Shown: positions 52,916-63,153, counted from the first letter of the stretch. The stretch: DNA of 64,000 bases from an uncultured Collinsella sp. (GCA_937989875.1 CALKBO010000060.1:1-64000); one strand, 5' to 3'. Notes: generated from the sequence alone by a model not told the origin. A program made the numbers and translations.

Positions 52916-52968
52916 TAGAGGATGACGAGCGTATTGTGCGCCCGCCTTGCCAGCAAAGGGGCTGTTTG

Positions 52969-54396
52969 ATGAAAAACTTTATGGACGATCAGGATTTCCT
53001 GCTGAGCACTAAGACCGGCGAGGAGCTGTTCCACAACTTTGCCGAGGACATGCCCATCGTCGACTATCACTGCCACATTTCTCCCAAGGAGATTTGGGAG
53101 GACAAGCGTTTCGAGAACATCACCGAGGTTTGGCTGGGCGGCGACCACTACAAGTGGCGCCTGATGCGTGCCAACGGCGTCGACGAGCGTTTTATCACTG
53201 GCGACGCCCCTGCTCGCGAGAAGTTCCAAAAGTGGGCCGAGACCCTGGGTCGCTGCGTTGGCAACCCCGTCTTTGAGTGGAGCCACCTGGAGCTTAAGCG
53301 CTACTTTGGCTACGAGGGCGTCCTCAATGGCAAGACTGCCCAGGAGGTCTGGGACCTTGCCAACGCCAAGCTCGCCGAGGCCAGCTTTACCTGCCGCAAC
53401 CTGATCAAGCAGTCCAACGTCCGCATGATCTGCACTACCGACGACCCCGCCGACAGCTTTGAGTGGCACAAGAAGATTGCCGCCGATGACAGTTTTGACG
53501 TTCAGGTCGTTCCCGCCATGCGCCCCGACGCCGCTCTGCGCATCGAGCGCGGCCAGGAGTTCGCCGACTACTGCAAGCACCTTTCCGAGGTTGCCGGCAT
53601 TGAGGTCAGCGACTTTGAGGGCATGAAGTCCGCCATCTCCAAGCGCTACGATGTTGCCCACGAGCTGGGCTGCCGCGCCTCCGACCACGCACTCGACTAC
53701 GTTATGTATGTCCCGGCTACCGCCGATGAGATTGAGGCCATCTTTGCCAAGGGCCTGGCTGCCGAGCCGCTCACCGAGGAAGAGGTCCTCAAGTACAAGA
53801 CCGCCTTTATGCAGTTTGTCGCCGGCGAGTATGTCCGCCTGGGCTGGGCCATGCAACTGCACTTTGGCTGCAAGCGCGACAACAACCGCGCCATGTTTGC
53901 CAAGCTCGGCCCCGATACCGGTTATGACTGCATCTCCAACTACACGCCGTCCGACCAGCTCGCCGATTTCCTCAACTCCATCCAGGAGACCTGCGGCTTG
54001 CCCAAGACCATCCTGTACAGCTTGAATCCCATCGACAACACCATGATCGATACCGTGATGGGCTGTTTCCAGGAGGCTCCGACTGCCGGTAAGATCCAGA
54101 ACGGTTCCGCCTGGTGGTTCAACGACAACGAGGTCGGTATGCGCGAGCAGCTCACGGCTCTGGCCAACGAGGGCGTCCTGGGCAACTTTGTCGGCATGCT
54201 CACCGACTCCCGCTCCTTCCTGTCCTATCCGCGCCACGAGTATTTCCGTCGCGTGCTGTGCAGCGTGATCGGCGAGTGGGTTGAGCAGGGCAAGTATCCG
54301 GCCGACATGGAGCTGCTGGGCACCATCGTGCGCGATATCAGCTACAACAATTCCGTTCGCTATTTTGGCTTCGATCTGGGCACCGTCGAGGCATAG
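52969..54396 (+). CDS. uxaC: Uronate isomerase UxaC
   Basis: The product is 475 aa, the normal UxaC length. The metal-binding YHCHISPKEI, RANGVDERFITGD and later HFGCKRDNNR, GCFQEAP and LTDSRSFLSYPRHEYFRR are family landmarks. It isomerises glucuronate to fructuronate and galacturonate to tagaturonate. The start at 52969 follows AAAGGGG; an earlier in-frame ATG at 52900 lies inside the promoter and operator. It is the first gene of the four-gene hexuronate unit. Confidence 0.95.
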   Translation: MKNFMDDQDFLLSTKTGEELFHNFAEDMPIVDYHCHISPKEIWEDKRFENITEVWLGGDHYKWRLMRANGVDERFITGDAPAREKFQKWAETLGRCVGNPVFEWSHLELKRYFGYEGVLNGKTAQEVWDLANAKLAEASFTCRNLIKQSNVRMICTTDDPADSFEWHKKIAADDSFDVQVVPAMRPDAALRIERGQEFADYCKHLSEVAGIEVSDFEGMKSAISKRYDVAHELGCRASDHALDYVMYVPATADEIEAIFAKGLAAEPLTEEEVLKYKTAFMQFVAGEYVRLGWAMQLHFGCKRDNNRAMFAKLGPDTGYDCISNYTPSDQLADFLNSIQETCGLPKTILYSLNPIDNTMIDTVMGCFQEAPTAGKIQNGSAWWFNDNEVGMREQLTALANEGVLGNFVGMLTDSRSFLSYPRHEYFRRVLCSVIGEWVEQGKYPADMELLGTIVRDISYNNSVRYFGFDLGTVEA

Positions 54397-54446
54397 ATCT
54401 GTATGTGCTCCGATTGGTGAAATCGGTTGCAAAGGGGAGGGACCAT

Positions 54447-55952
54447 ATGGGAACAGGGCAACAGAAAAACGAGCAGATCGCGTCTGCTCAGGCGGATTCG
54501 AGATCTATGCAGAGCTCGCAGGATATCAAGCTGAGCTGGCGTGAGAAAATCTGCTATGGCTTTGGCGATTTGGGCAATGGATTCATGTTCGATCTTGGTC
54601 AAGCCTATCTGACCAAGTTCTACACTGACATCTGTCTGATTTCGCCGGGCGTAGTGAGCCTGATTTTCGCCGTCACCAAGATTTTCGATGCGTTCATGGA
54701 CCCGATTGCCGGTGCATTCGTCGACGGTAGAAAGAAGATTGGCAAGCACGGTCGGTTTCGTCCGGTCATGATGGTTTCGGCCGTGATCCTTGCCGTTCTA
54801 ACCGTGGTGACCTTCACTGCGCCCGATATTCCCATGGCAGGTAAAATTGCCTATGCGCTGATAACTTACATGATCTGGGGCGTCGTATACAGCTTCACCA
54901 ACGTGCCGTACGGATCTCTGGCCACGGTAATGACGCGTGACGTCGATGACCGCGCGCACATGGCGTCAACGCGCCAGGCCGGTTCGCTTTGCGCACAGCT
55001 CATCACGGGCGTAGCGTTCATCCCATTGGTCCTGTTCTTTGCGGGTGGCGACACGCTCGACGGCAATCCGCACGGCTATACGATTGCAGCTGTCGTCATG
55101 GGACTGTGTGGCATCGCCGGATTCGCCATCTGCTTTTTGGGAACGCGCGAGCATATCCGTATCGATCGACAGGCCGAGGAGAAGGCTGCGGGAAAGGCCG
55201 GCAAGAAGTCGAGCGCATTCAGCACGTATTTCAAGGTCGTTTTCACCAACAAGAACCTGGGAGCAGTTATCCTGCTTACGCTGTTTACCATCTCGGCCAT
55301 GAATACCAACAACACCATGATGGTGTATTTCTGCCAGTACAACCTGGGTAACATCGCGTTGCAGCCCATTGTCAACGGCATCATGATCGGAACGTCGGTT
55401 GTCGCCATTCTCGCCATCCCGACGCTCGTCAAGCATTTTGGCAAGAAGCGCACGTGCGTCGCCTGTTTTATCGTCGGCGCTGTGGCAAACGGCCTCAACT
55501 TCATCCTGCCGACCAATACCGTGACGTTCATCATCTTCGTCACCATCGGCTACGTCGCGCTTGCCATCCCCAACGGTATCACCTGGAACCTGGTTTCCGA
55601 TGTTATCGATTACGGTGAATGGCACACGGGAATCCGCAAGGAGGGTACGACCTACGCCGCGTTCAACTTTTCTCGTAAGCTTGCGCAATCCCTTGCTGCG
55701 ATCATTTCTGGCGGCATCCTTGCCCTTACCGGATATGTGGCAAATAAGCCCCAGACGGCCGCCACGCTGCTTGGCATCAAGGGCGCTCTGACGATTTATC
55801 CCGCTTGCGCCCTTCTGGTGGCAGCCTTGATCATCTTCGCTCTCTACGTCATTACCGAGAAGAAGTTCAATTCCATTTCCAACGACCTGTCGAATGGTCG
55901 CTGGGAGCGCGGCAAGATCGGCGAGAGCACTATCGAGACGATCGATAAATAG
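54447..55952 (+). CDS. GPH-family sugar:cation symporter (likely hexuronate or hexuronide)
   Basis: The product is 501 aa. After a 38-residue polar start (an unusual length) comes KICYGFGDLGNGFMFDLG and DAFMDPIAGAFVDGRKKIGKHGRFRP, the hallmark GPH loop between helices 2 and 3. About twelve helices are visible. The ATG at 54447 follows AGGGGAGGG. Its place between uxaC and uxaB points to uptake of galacturonate, glucuronate or a hexuronide; the exact substrate is inferred only. Confidence 0.9.
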   Translation: MGTGQQKNEQIASAQADSRSMQSSQDIKLSWREKICYGFGDLGNGFMFDLGQAYLTKFYTDICLISPGVVSLIFAVTKIFDAFMDPIAGAFVDGRKKIGKHGRFRPVMMVSAVILAVLTVVTFTAPDIPMAGKIAYALITYMIWGVVYSFTNVPYGSLATVMTRDVDDRAHMASTRQAGSLCAQLITGVAFIPLVLFFAGGDTLDGNPHGYTIAAVVMGLCGIAGFAICFLGTREHIRIDRQAEEKAAGKAGKKSSAFSTYFKVVFTNKNLGAVILLTLFTISAMNTNNTMMVYFCQYNLGNIALQPIVNGIMIGTSVVAILAIPTLVKHFGKKRTCVACFIVGAVANGLNFILPTNTVTFIIFVTIGYVALAIPNGITWNLVSDVIDYGEWHTGIRKEGTTYAAFNFSRKLAQSLAAIISGGILALTGYVANKPQTAATLLGIKGALTIYPACALLVAALIIFALYVITEKKFNSISNDLSNGRWERGKIGESTIETIDK

Positions 55953-56030
55953 CCCCGCTGCTTGAAAAATCATGAATGCAACCCGGTGCGGCGATGCCGT
56001 ACCGGGACTTGAGTTGAGAGGAAAACCTCT

Positions 56031-57545
56031 ATGAATAACATCAGCTACGAGACGCTCGAGAAGATCGGCTACGAGGGCTACGTGCTGCCCAAGGACGCCC
56101 CCGAGAAGGTCCTGCAGTTTGGCGAGGGCAATTTCCTGCGCGCCTTCGTCGATCGTTTCTTCGATATGGGCAACGAGGCCACCGGTTGGAACGGCAAGGT
56201 CGTCATGGTGCAGCCCATCAGCGGCGCCTTCGATTTCGCCGATGGTATCAATGCCCAGGATGGCCTGTACACCGTACTGGTGCGCGGCAAGGAGAACGGT
56301 GACACGGTTGACGATTCCCGCGTGATCAGCGCCTGCAGCCGTTGCCTCAATCCGTATCGCGAGGCTGACTACCGTGCCATGATGGAGGTCGCCGTTTCCG
56401 ACGACCTGGAGATTATCGTCTCCAACACCACCGAGGCCGGTATCGCCTACGATCCGTCCTGCAAGGCCGACGACATGCCCCCCGCGAGCTTCCCTGCCAA
56501 GCTTGCCCAGGTGCTCCATGCCCGCTGGGCTGCCGGCAAGCCGGGCGTCATCGTGCTCGCCTGCGAGCTCATCGACCATAACGGCGAGGAGCTGCTGCGC
56601 ATTATGAACCAGTACGTGAGCGACTGGGGCTGGGAGGACGAGTTTTCGCAGTGGATGGCCAACGACTGCACCGTCTGCACCACGCTCGTCGACACCATCG
56701 TTCCGGGTCGCATCCGCGATCCCAAGGAGGCCGCTGCCGTGGCCGAGCGCTTGGGCTATGAGGATCCGTTCTTGGCCGTGCGCGAGCCCTTCCAGATGTG
56801 GGGCATCCAGGGTGACGAGTCGCTCAAGGAGCGTCTGCCCTTCGTGAAGGCCGGTCTGCCGGGTGTCTTTGTGACCCCCGACGTCACCCCGTACAAGAAG
56901 CGCAAGGTCCGCATCCTCAACGGCGCCCACACCGCCTTTGTTCCGGGTTCCTGGGTTGCCGGCTTTGATATCGTGCGCGACTGCATGCACGACGAGACTG
57001 TTCGTGGCTTCATGAACACCATGCTCTACGACGAGGTCATTCCGACGCTTGCCGCCGACCTGGATGTCGAGGACTGCAAGGCCTTTGCTGCCGCTGTTGA
57101 GAACCGCTTCGACAACCCGTTTATCGACCACGCGCTGCTCTCCATCTGCCTCAACTCCACGGCTAAGTGGCGTGCCCGCGACCTGCCTACGCTCAAGGAC
57201 TACGCTGCCGAGACCGGCAACCTGCCCAAGTGCCTGGCGACGAGCCTGGCCACGCTCATCTCCTTCTACACGCAGGAGCTCGTGTCCCGCGAGGGCGACG
57301 GCCTGCACCTGCGTCGCTCCGACGGCACCGAGTACACCGCTCAGGACGACGCCTTTGTGCTCGACTTCTACGCTGCTCACGCCGGCGCCGACGACGCCGA
57401 GCTGGTGCACGATGTGCTCTCCAACGAGCAAATGTGGGGCGAGGATCTTACGCAGATCGCCGGCCTGGAGGAGTTTGTCGTCAACGCTCTCGCCGTCGTG
57501 CGCTCCGAGGGCGTCAAGCAGGCGTTCGCGAACGCTCAGGCCTAA
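56031..57545 (+). CDS. uxaB: Tagaturonate reductase (altronate oxidoreductase) UxaB
   Basis: The product is 504 aa of the mannitol dehydrogenase family. The nucleotide-binding start is LQFGEGNFLRAFVDRFFD and the catalytic stretch KKRKVRILNGAHTAFVPG. It reduces tagaturonate to altronate with NADH. Assignment to UxaB rather than UxuB follows from length and from uxaA next door. GAGAGGA lies upstream, 78 bp after the symporter gene. Confidence 0.93.
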   Translation: MNNISYETLEKIGYEGYVLPKDAPEKVLQFGEGNFLRAFVDRFFDMGNEATGWNGKVVMVQPISGAFDFADGINAQDGLYTVLVRGKENGDTVDDSRVISACSRCLNPYREADYRAMMEVAVSDDLEIIVSNTTEAGIAYDPSCKADDMPPASFPAKLAQVLHARWAAGKPGVIVLACELIDHNGEELLRIMNQYVSDWGWEDEFSQWMANDCTVCTTLVDTIVPGRIRDPKEAAAVAERLGYEDPFLAVREPFQMWGIQGDESLKERLPFVKAGLPGVFVTPDVTPYKKRKVRILNGAHTAFVPGSWVAGFDIVRDCMHDETVRGFMNTMLYDEVIPTLAADLDVEDCKAFAAAVENRFDNPFIDHALLSICLNSTAKWRARDLPTLKDYAAETGNLPKCLATSLATLISFYTQELVSREGDGLHLRRSDGTEYTAQDDAFVLDFYAAHAGADDAELVHDVLSNEQMWGEDLTQIAGLEEFVVNALAVVRSEGVKQAFANAQA

Positions 57546-57623
57546 ATCCTTCTGTACGCCCGCCGGGTAACTGGCGGGCGTCACTCGACTTCTGCTCAAC
57601 CTGTAGGGTTAGGACTCTTTGTA

Positions 57624-59108
57624 ATGAACACTATCCAGATCAATCCGGCCGACAACGTCATCGTTGCGCTGTCGCCGCTCGCCAAGGGTGCTGCCGTCGA
57701 GGTTCCCGGCGTGGGCGAGGTCGTTGCCGCGGAGGATATCCCGCAGGGCCACAAGATGGCCGTGCGCGCCATTGCAGCCGGTGAGGATGTCGTCAAGTAC
57801 GGTCTTCCCATCGGTCACGTGACGAAGGACATTCAGCCCGGCCAGTGGCTGCACACGCACAACGTGAAGACCAACCTCTCGGGTGAGGTCGAGTACACCT
57901 ACAATCCGACACATCCGGTCGTTGAGCCGGTCGAGGCCGAGACCTTTATGGGCTTCCGCCGTGCCGACGGTCGTGCCGCCACGCGCAATGAGCTTTGGAT
58001 CATTCCCACCGTCGGTTGCGTCAACGAAGTCGCTCGTGCCATGTGCGAGCAGGCTCAGGACCTGGTCGAGGGCTCGTTGGAGGGCGTCTATTACTTCCCG
58101 CATCCGTTCGGTTGCTCACAGACCGGCGCCGACCATGCCCAGACCCGTCGTCTGCTGGTGGCGCTGTCGCGTCACGCAAACGCCGCGGGCGTGCTGTTCT
58201 TGTCGCTCGGTTGCGAGAACTGCACGCATCAGCAGGTGCTCGACGAGCTCGGTGACTTCGATCACGAGCGCGTTCGTTTTCTCACCTGCCAGGATGTAGC
58301 CGACGAGCAGATCGAGGGCCACAAGATTCTGTCCGAGCTGGCTGACTTGGCCAAGCAGGCCAAGCGTGAGCCCATTCCGGCCTCCGAGCTGGTTATTGGT
58401 CTTAAGTGCGGCGGCTCTGACGGTCTTTCGGGCATTACCGCCAACCCCACGATCGGTCGCGTGAGCGATATGGTCGTCGCCCGTGGCGGCACGTCGGTGC
58501 TCACCGAAGTGCCCGAGATGTTTGGCGCGGAGAGCATCCTGCTCGATCGCTGCGAGAACGAGCAGGTCTTTGACGCCGCCTCTGACATGCTTAACGGTTT
58601 TAAGGATTACTTTATTAGCCATGGCGAGGTGGTCTACGAGAACCCGAGTCCCGGTAACAAGGACGGTGGCATCACCACGCTTGAGGACAAGAGTTGCGGC
58701 TGCGTGCAAAAGGGTGGCTCTGCACCCATCGTCGACGTGCTGCCGTATGCCGGTCAGGTCACCAAGCATGGCCTGAACATGCTGTGCGGCCCGGGCAACG
58801 ACATGGTATCCACCACGGCGTTGACGGCTGCTGGCTGCCACGTGATTCTGTTCTCGACTGGACGCGGCACGCCGTTTGGTGCACCGGCGCCCACCCTCAA
58901 GGTGTTCACCAATCAGCGTCTGTGCGACCACAAGGCCAACTGGATGGACTTTAACGCCGGCGTGGTGGCTACGGGCGAGTGCACGCTCGATGAGGCCGCC
59001 GGAGACCTATATCAGCTGGTACTGGATACAGCGAGCGGTAAGCTAACGAGTGCCGAGCGCCGCGGTTGCCACGAGATCAGTATCTGGAAAGACGGCGTCT
59101 GCCTGTAG
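57624..59108 (+). CDS. uxaA: Altronate dehydratase UxaA
   Basis: The product is 494 aa. The N-terminal SAF domain (about 1-90) is followed by the UxaA domain with PTVGCVNEVAR, HPFGCSQTGADHAQTRRLL, GLKCGGSDGLSGITANP and ending GCHEISIWKDGVCL. Fe2+-dependent, it dehydrates altronate to 2-keto-3-deoxygluconate. kdgK and kdgA for the next steps are not in the window, nor are uxuA/uxuB for the glucuronate branch. Confidence 0.95.
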   Translation: MNTIQINPADNVIVALSPLAKGAAVEVPGVGEVVAAEDIPQGHKMAVRAIAAGEDVVKYGLPIGHVTKDIQPGQWLHTHNVKTNLSGEVEYTYNPTHPVVEPVEAETFMGFRRADGRAATRNELWIIPTVGCVNEVARAMCEQAQDLVEGSLEGVYYFPHPFGCSQTGADHAQTRRLLVALSRHANAAGVLFLSLGCENCTHQQVLDELGDFDHERVRFLTCQDVADEQIEGHKILSELADLAKQAKREPIPASELVIGLKCGGSDGLSGITANPTIGRVSDMVVARGGTSVLTEVPEMFGAESILLDRCENEQVFDAASDMLNGFKDYFISHGEVVYENPSPGNKDGGITTLEDKSCGCVQKGGSAPIVDVLPYAGQVTKHGLNMLCGPGNDMVSTTALTAAGCHVILFSTGRGTPFGAPAPTLKVFTNQRLCDHKANWMDFNAGVVATGECTLDEAAGDLYQLVLDTASGKLTSAERRGCHEISIWKDGVCL

Positions 59109-59111
59109 AGA

Positions 59112-59145
59112 GATTCGCCATTCGTAGGGGTGGCGAATCTTTTGA
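59112..59145 (+). terminator. Terminator of the uxa operon
   Basis: AGATTCGCCA (59112-59121) pairs perfectly with TGGCGAATCT (59132-59141), followed by TTTG. It starts 3 bp after the uxaA stop. Confidence 0.88.
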
Positions 59146-59315
59146 TCTCGATGACGGGGCTGCACAGTGGCTCCGTGCGAGGGAAGGGTTGCTACTGCGC
59201 GTTTGTGAGATACTTTTCGGTGCCCTTTTCCGCACTGTTGACGTATCTATGGTTATAAATTCGGGCAAATTGGTTTAAGAAGCCGATTTCGTCCAGGTCG
59301 ATAGAGGGGAATTGC

Positions 59316-60533
59316 GTGGCTATCCACATCGTTGAGGAAGCAAATCGCTGTCTGGGCTGCAAAAAGGCGTTCTGTCAAATAAAGGGCTGTCCGGTGCAGA
59401 CGCCCATTCCGCAGGTTATCGACCTCTTTAAGCAGCGCCGTCTGCAAGAGGCGGGCGAGCTGCTGTTCCAGAACAATCCCATGAGCGCGGTCTGCTCCAT
59501 GGTGTGCAACCATTCGGGCCAGTGCGAGGGTGCTTGCATCCAGGGCCGCAAGGGCACACCCGTGCATTTCTCGAGCATCGAGAACTATATCTCGACAGCG
59601 TATTTGGATCGTAAGGAGTGGACGCCCGCACCGTCGTGCGGTAAACAGATTGCCGTGGTCGGTTCCGGTCCCGCTGGTATTACCGTGGCCATTAAGATGG
59701 CCCAGCTGGGCTGTGCCGTCACGGTATTTGAGCAGCGCCCCGAGATTGGCGGTGTGCTGGAGTACGGTATCCCCGAGTTCCGTCTGCCGCGCTCGCTCGT
59801 GCAAAAGTACCGCCACGTGATGTGCTCGCTCGGCGTGCGCGTGCGTCCGTCGACCACCATCGGCGGCGCGCTGCATATCGACGACCTGCTGCGCGACGGC
59901 TACGATGCGGTCTTTGTTGGTACCGGTACCTGGCGAGCTCGCAAGTTGGGTATTCCCGGCGAGTCGCGCGGCAACGTGCTGTTTGGTATCGATTATCTGG
60001 TCGATCCCACGAGCGTGGCAATCGGGCAGAACGTGGCGGTTATCGGTGCCGGCAATGTGGCCATGGATGTTGCCCGCACGGCCCTGCGCTCGGGTGCTCG
60101 CAAGGTCACCGTGTATGCCCGCTCGCGCCATATCTCGGCCATCGACGACGAGGTCGAGCTGACCGAGCTCGATGGTGCCGAGATTGTGTGCGGCAAGGCG
60201 ATCTGTGCCATCGACGATAACGGTCCGGTCTTCGAGACGGCTATCTTTGACGAGGACAACAATGTGGTGGGCTACGAGGAAGAGCTCGACCACGTGTCCG
60301 CCGACACGGTTGTGATTGCGGCGTCTCAGGTGCCCAAGGACAAGCTCGTGCTTACAACGGGCGGTCTGGAGACCGACCATCGCGGCCTGCTTTCGGTCGA
60401 CGAGCATGGCATGACCACCGTGCCTGGCGTCTTTGCCGCCGGCGACGTGGTCAACGGCCCGCTCACCGTGGTCCACGCCGTAGCTGGTGCCAAACTCGCC
60501 GTCGAAGGCATGACATCCTACCTGGGCCTCTAA
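59316..60533 (+). CDS. GltD-like NAD(P)H oxidoreductase with 4Fe-4S motifs
   Basis: The product is 405 aa from a GTG start after GAGGGGAA. The N-terminal dihydroprymidine dehydrogenase/GltD domain has cysteines C12, C15, C20 and C25, then VCSMVCNHSGQCEGAC. The first dinucleotide fold is VVGSGPAGITVAIKMA and the second VIGAGNVAMDVARTAL. It resembles the small subunit of glutamate synthase, but no large subunit (gltB) is nearby, so it may be an electron-transfer partner of another enzyme. The flavoenzyme gene downstream is a candidate. Confidence 0.88.
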   Translation: MAIHIVEEANRCLGCKKAFCQIKGCPVQTPIPQVIDLFKQRRLQEAGELLFQNNPMSAVCSMVCNHSGQCEGACIQGRKGTPVHFSSIENYISTAYLDRKEWTPAPSCGKQIAVVGSGPAGITVAIKMAQLGCAVTVFEQRPEIGGVLEYGIPEFRLPRSLVQKYRHVMCSLGVRVRPSTTIGGALHIDDLLRDGYDAVFVGTGTWRARKLGIPGESRGNVLFGIDYLVDPTSVAIGQNVAVIGAGNVAMDVARTALRSGARKVTVYARSRHISAIDDEVELTELDGAEIVCGKAICAIDDNGPVFETAIFDEDNNVVGYEEELDHVSADTVVIAASQVPKDKLVLTTGGLETDHRGLLSVDEHGMTTVPGVFAAGDVVNGPLTVVHAVAGAKLAVEGMTSYLGL

Positions 60534-60548
60534 CCCATCCCACCCATC

Positions 60549-60620
60549 AGTTGCGGTGAAATACGGACTGTTTTGGCTGTCAAAGGCCTCATCTACTCCG
60601 TATTCCACCGCAACTTTTTG
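60549..60620 (+). terminator. Long hairpin terminator after the GltD-like gene
   Basis: The arms 60549-60567 and 60597-60615 pair over 19 bp with one mismatch across a 29-nt loop, followed by TTTTT. The arm is longer than a minimal terminator. Confidence 0.8.
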
Positions 60621-60732
60621 TGAGGGTCGGGATTGAAGGTGGGGAGTGCGAGCGAGTGCGAATGCGGCGGATACTGATACGATAGGTACGTTAGCAACTG
60701 CCGCCGAGCGGCTCAAACGAAAGGAAGCCTGT

Positions 60733-62682
60733 ATGGAGTCCTCCGCCTATCCGATGCTCTTTAGCCCGATCAAGGTCGGTACGACCGAGGTTAAGAACCG
60801 CGTCTTTATGCCGCCGGTATCTACCAACCTGGCCGATCACGGATATGTGACCGACGACTTGGTCGATCATTACCGTGCCCGTGCCAAGGGCGGCGTTGGC
60901 CTGATCATCACCGAGGTCGTGACGGTCGAGCCCACCTATACCTATCTGCCGGGTGACATGTGCTGCTACGACGACACGTTTATCCCTGGCTGGGAAAAGC
61001 TCGCCGCGGCCGTCCACGAGTATGGCTGCAAGATCATGCCGCAGCTCTTCCACCCCGCCTACATGGCCTTTAACATTCCGGGCACGCCGCGCTTGATCGC
61101 TCCGTCCTTTGTGGGCCCGTCCTATGCCCGCGAGGCACCGCGCCCCATCACGGTCGACGAGATTCACGAGCTCACGCATCAGTTTGGCGACGCTGCCGTG
61201 CGTATGCAGAAGGCTGGCGTCGACGGCGTCGAGGTCCATGCGGCGCACGCCCATGGTATGCTCGGCGGCTTTTTGACTCCGCTCTACAACAAGCGTACCG
61301 ATGAGTACGGTGGCTCGCTCGACGCCCGCATGCGCTTCCTGCTCGAGGTCATCGCCGAGATTCGCGAGCGCTGCGGCAAGGACTTTATCATTGACGTCCG
61401 CATCTCGGGCGATGAGTACACCGATGGCGGCCTGACCCTCAACGACATGATCTACGTCTCGCGTCGCCTGGAGAAGGCCGGCGTCGACATGATTCATGTG
61501 TCGGGCGGTACCACCATCAAGCGCGGCTCCGCGATTCCCGCCGCCGGCACGCAGCAGGCCTCGCACGCCGCTTGCTCGCGCGAGATCAAAAAGCACGTCA
61601 ACATTCCCGTCGCCACGGTCGGCCGCATTAACGAGGCATGGATTGCCGAGGAACTGATCGAGGACGGTGCCGCCGACATCTGCATGATGGGCCGCGCCAA
61701 TCTGTGCGATGCCGAGTTCTGCAACAAGGCCGCTGCCGGCAACGCCGACGACATCCGCCCCTGCATTGGCTGCCTGCGCTGCCTGAACGGCATTATGTTT
61801 GGCAAGCGCATCTCCTGCACCGTCAACCCCGATGTTGAGCGCGACGAGGTCGGTTACGAGCCTGCCGCCGAGGCCAAGAACGTACTGGTTGTGGGTGCTG
61901 GTCCTGCGGGCATGGAGGCAGCCTACATTGCCGCCAAGCGCGGCCACAACGTGGTGCTCGTGGATAAGCAGGATGAGCCGGGCGGCGAGATGCGTATCGC
62001 GGCCGTTCCGCCGGCAAAGCAGGAACTCACCCGCGTGATCAAGTATCAGTACCGTCGCCTGGCCGAGGCCGGCGTGAAGTGCGTATTTGGCACCGAGCTT
62101 ACTGCCGAGGACATTCAGCGTGACTACGCGGGTTACGAGGTTGTCCTGGCTTATGGCGCCGAGCCCATCGCCCCGGCCTTCATGCAGGGCTTTAAGCAGG
62201 TTATGACGGCCGACGACCTGCTGGGCGGCAAGGCTTTCCCGGGCAAGAAGATCGTTATTGTGGGCGGCGGCACCGTCGGCTGCGAGACGGCCGATTACCT
62301 GGCCCCGCTGGTCAACGACCTCTCGCCGGCCAATCGCGATGTCACCGTCATCGAGATGACCAAGACGCTCGCCGCCAACGAGGGCGGCGCCGGTCGCGCG
62401 GTGCTCATCACGCGCATGCTCTCAAAGGGCGTCCACGTGCTGACCGAGGCCAAGGTGACCGAGATTACCGAGGATGCCATCAGCTACGAGAAGGACGGAG
62501 AGGTCCACACCATCGCCGATGCCGATACGCTGGTGCTTGCCATGGGCTATCGTCCCAATACCAAGCTGGCCGACGACCTGGTTGCAGCTGGCATTGCTGT
62601 CCACGTGCTGGGCGATGCCCAGAAGTGTGGCAACATCCGCGATGCCATCGGCGATGGCTATAAGGTTGCCTGCGAGCTCTAG
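60733..62682 (+). CDS. NADH:flavin oxidoreductase/2,4-dienoyl-CoA reductase family protein
   Basis: The product is 649 aa. The N-terminal old-yellow-enzyme barrel (about 1-340) has VHAAHAHGMLGGFLTPLYN and SLDARMRFLLEVI; the iron-sulfur motif is CIGCLRCLN with C at ISC; the C-terminal FAD and NADH folds are VVGAGPAGMEAAYIAAK and VIVGGGTVGCETADYL. Relatives reduce enoate or enone substrates in gut anaerobes (DCR, FldZ, bile-acid enzymes BaiCD/BaiH), so the substrate cannot be inferred. The ATG at 60733 follows AAAGGAAG; the upstream frame lacks a site. Confidence 0.92.
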   Translation: MESSAYPMLFSPIKVGTTEVKNRVFMPPVSTNLADHGYVTDDLVDHYRARAKGGVGLIITEVVTVEPTYTYLPGDMCCYDDTFIPGWEKLAAAVHEYGCKIMPQLFHPAYMAFNIPGTPRLIAPSFVGPSYAREAPRPITVDEIHELTHQFGDAAVRMQKAGVDGVEVHAAHAHGMLGGFLTPLYNKRTDEYGGSLDARMRFLLEVIAEIRERCGKDFIIDVRISGDEYTDGGLTLNDMIYVSRRLEKAGVDMIHVSGGTTIKRGSAIPAAGTQQASHAACSREIKKHVNIPVATVGRINEAWIAEELIEDGAADICMMGRANLCDAEFCNKAAAGNADDIRPCIGCLRCLNGIMFGKRISCTVNPDVERDEVGYEPAAEAKNVLVVGAGPAGMEAAYIAAKRGHNVVLVDKQDEPGGEMRIAAVPPAKQELTRVIKYQYRRLAEAGVKCVFGTELTAEDIQRDYAGYEVVLAYGAEPIAPAFMQGFKQVMTADDLLGGKAFPGKKIVIVGGGTVGCETADYLAPLVNDLSPANRDVTVIEMTKTLAANEGGAGRAVLITRMLSKGVHVLTEAKVTEITEDAISYEKDGEVHTIADADTLVLAMGYRPNTKLADDLVAAGIAVHVLGDAQKCGNIRDAIGDGYKVACEL

Positions 62683-62713
62683 TCAACCCCTTTGCACCAA
62701 TCGATTGCAAAAA

Positions 62714-62752
62714 GCGGCGGCTGCCCTGTGTGTTGGGCAGCCGCCGCCTGCG
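62714..62752. terminator. Two-way terminator
   Basis: GCGGCGGCTGCCC (62714-62726) pairs perfectly with 62735-62747. AAAAA precedes it and CGTTTT follows, so it could end transcripts from the flavoenzyme gene and from the minus-strand gntR remnant. Confidence 0.85.
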
Positions 62753-62781
62753 TTTTGCCAAAGAAAGATTATTGTCGGGCC

Positions 62782-63153
62782 CTAAATGCCTTTTGCTTCT
62801 GCTCCCTCCGCAATCATGTTGCGGTTATACACCAGGTGCAGATACATCGCGTCGTGCGCGGCGGTGGAATTGCGCGAGGCGATGGCGTCGGCCACATCGC
62901 GGTGCATGCGGATAGTTTCCTCGACGAGCTTTTTGCCGGTCACGTCGATAAAGAGGGGGACGGATGCCTTGAACACGCCCATCAGGCGGGGAACGACGAG
63001 GTTTCCGGAGCTCTCGGCAATGGCATTGTGGAACGCGGTGTCGGCGGCGGAGTAATCCTCACCGGCCTCGGCCAGGCGCTCGGATTCGTCGCAGAGCTCT
63101 TTGATACAGACGACCTGGTCGTTGGTTGCGTGTTCGGCCGCCATGCGTGCTAT
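62782..63153 (-). pseudogene. gntR-family regulator remnant (FCD domain only)
   Basis: About 124 residues of an FCD ligand-binding domain remain, from QIARMAAEHATNDQV to the stop at 62782, with the metal-site residues in TAFHNAIAES and IRMHRDVADAI. The DNA-binding domain and promoter are missing. An open frame continues to 63273 on the minus strand, but that part is the complement of the permease remnant and not regulator sequence. The break falls at about 63150. Confidence 0.85.
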
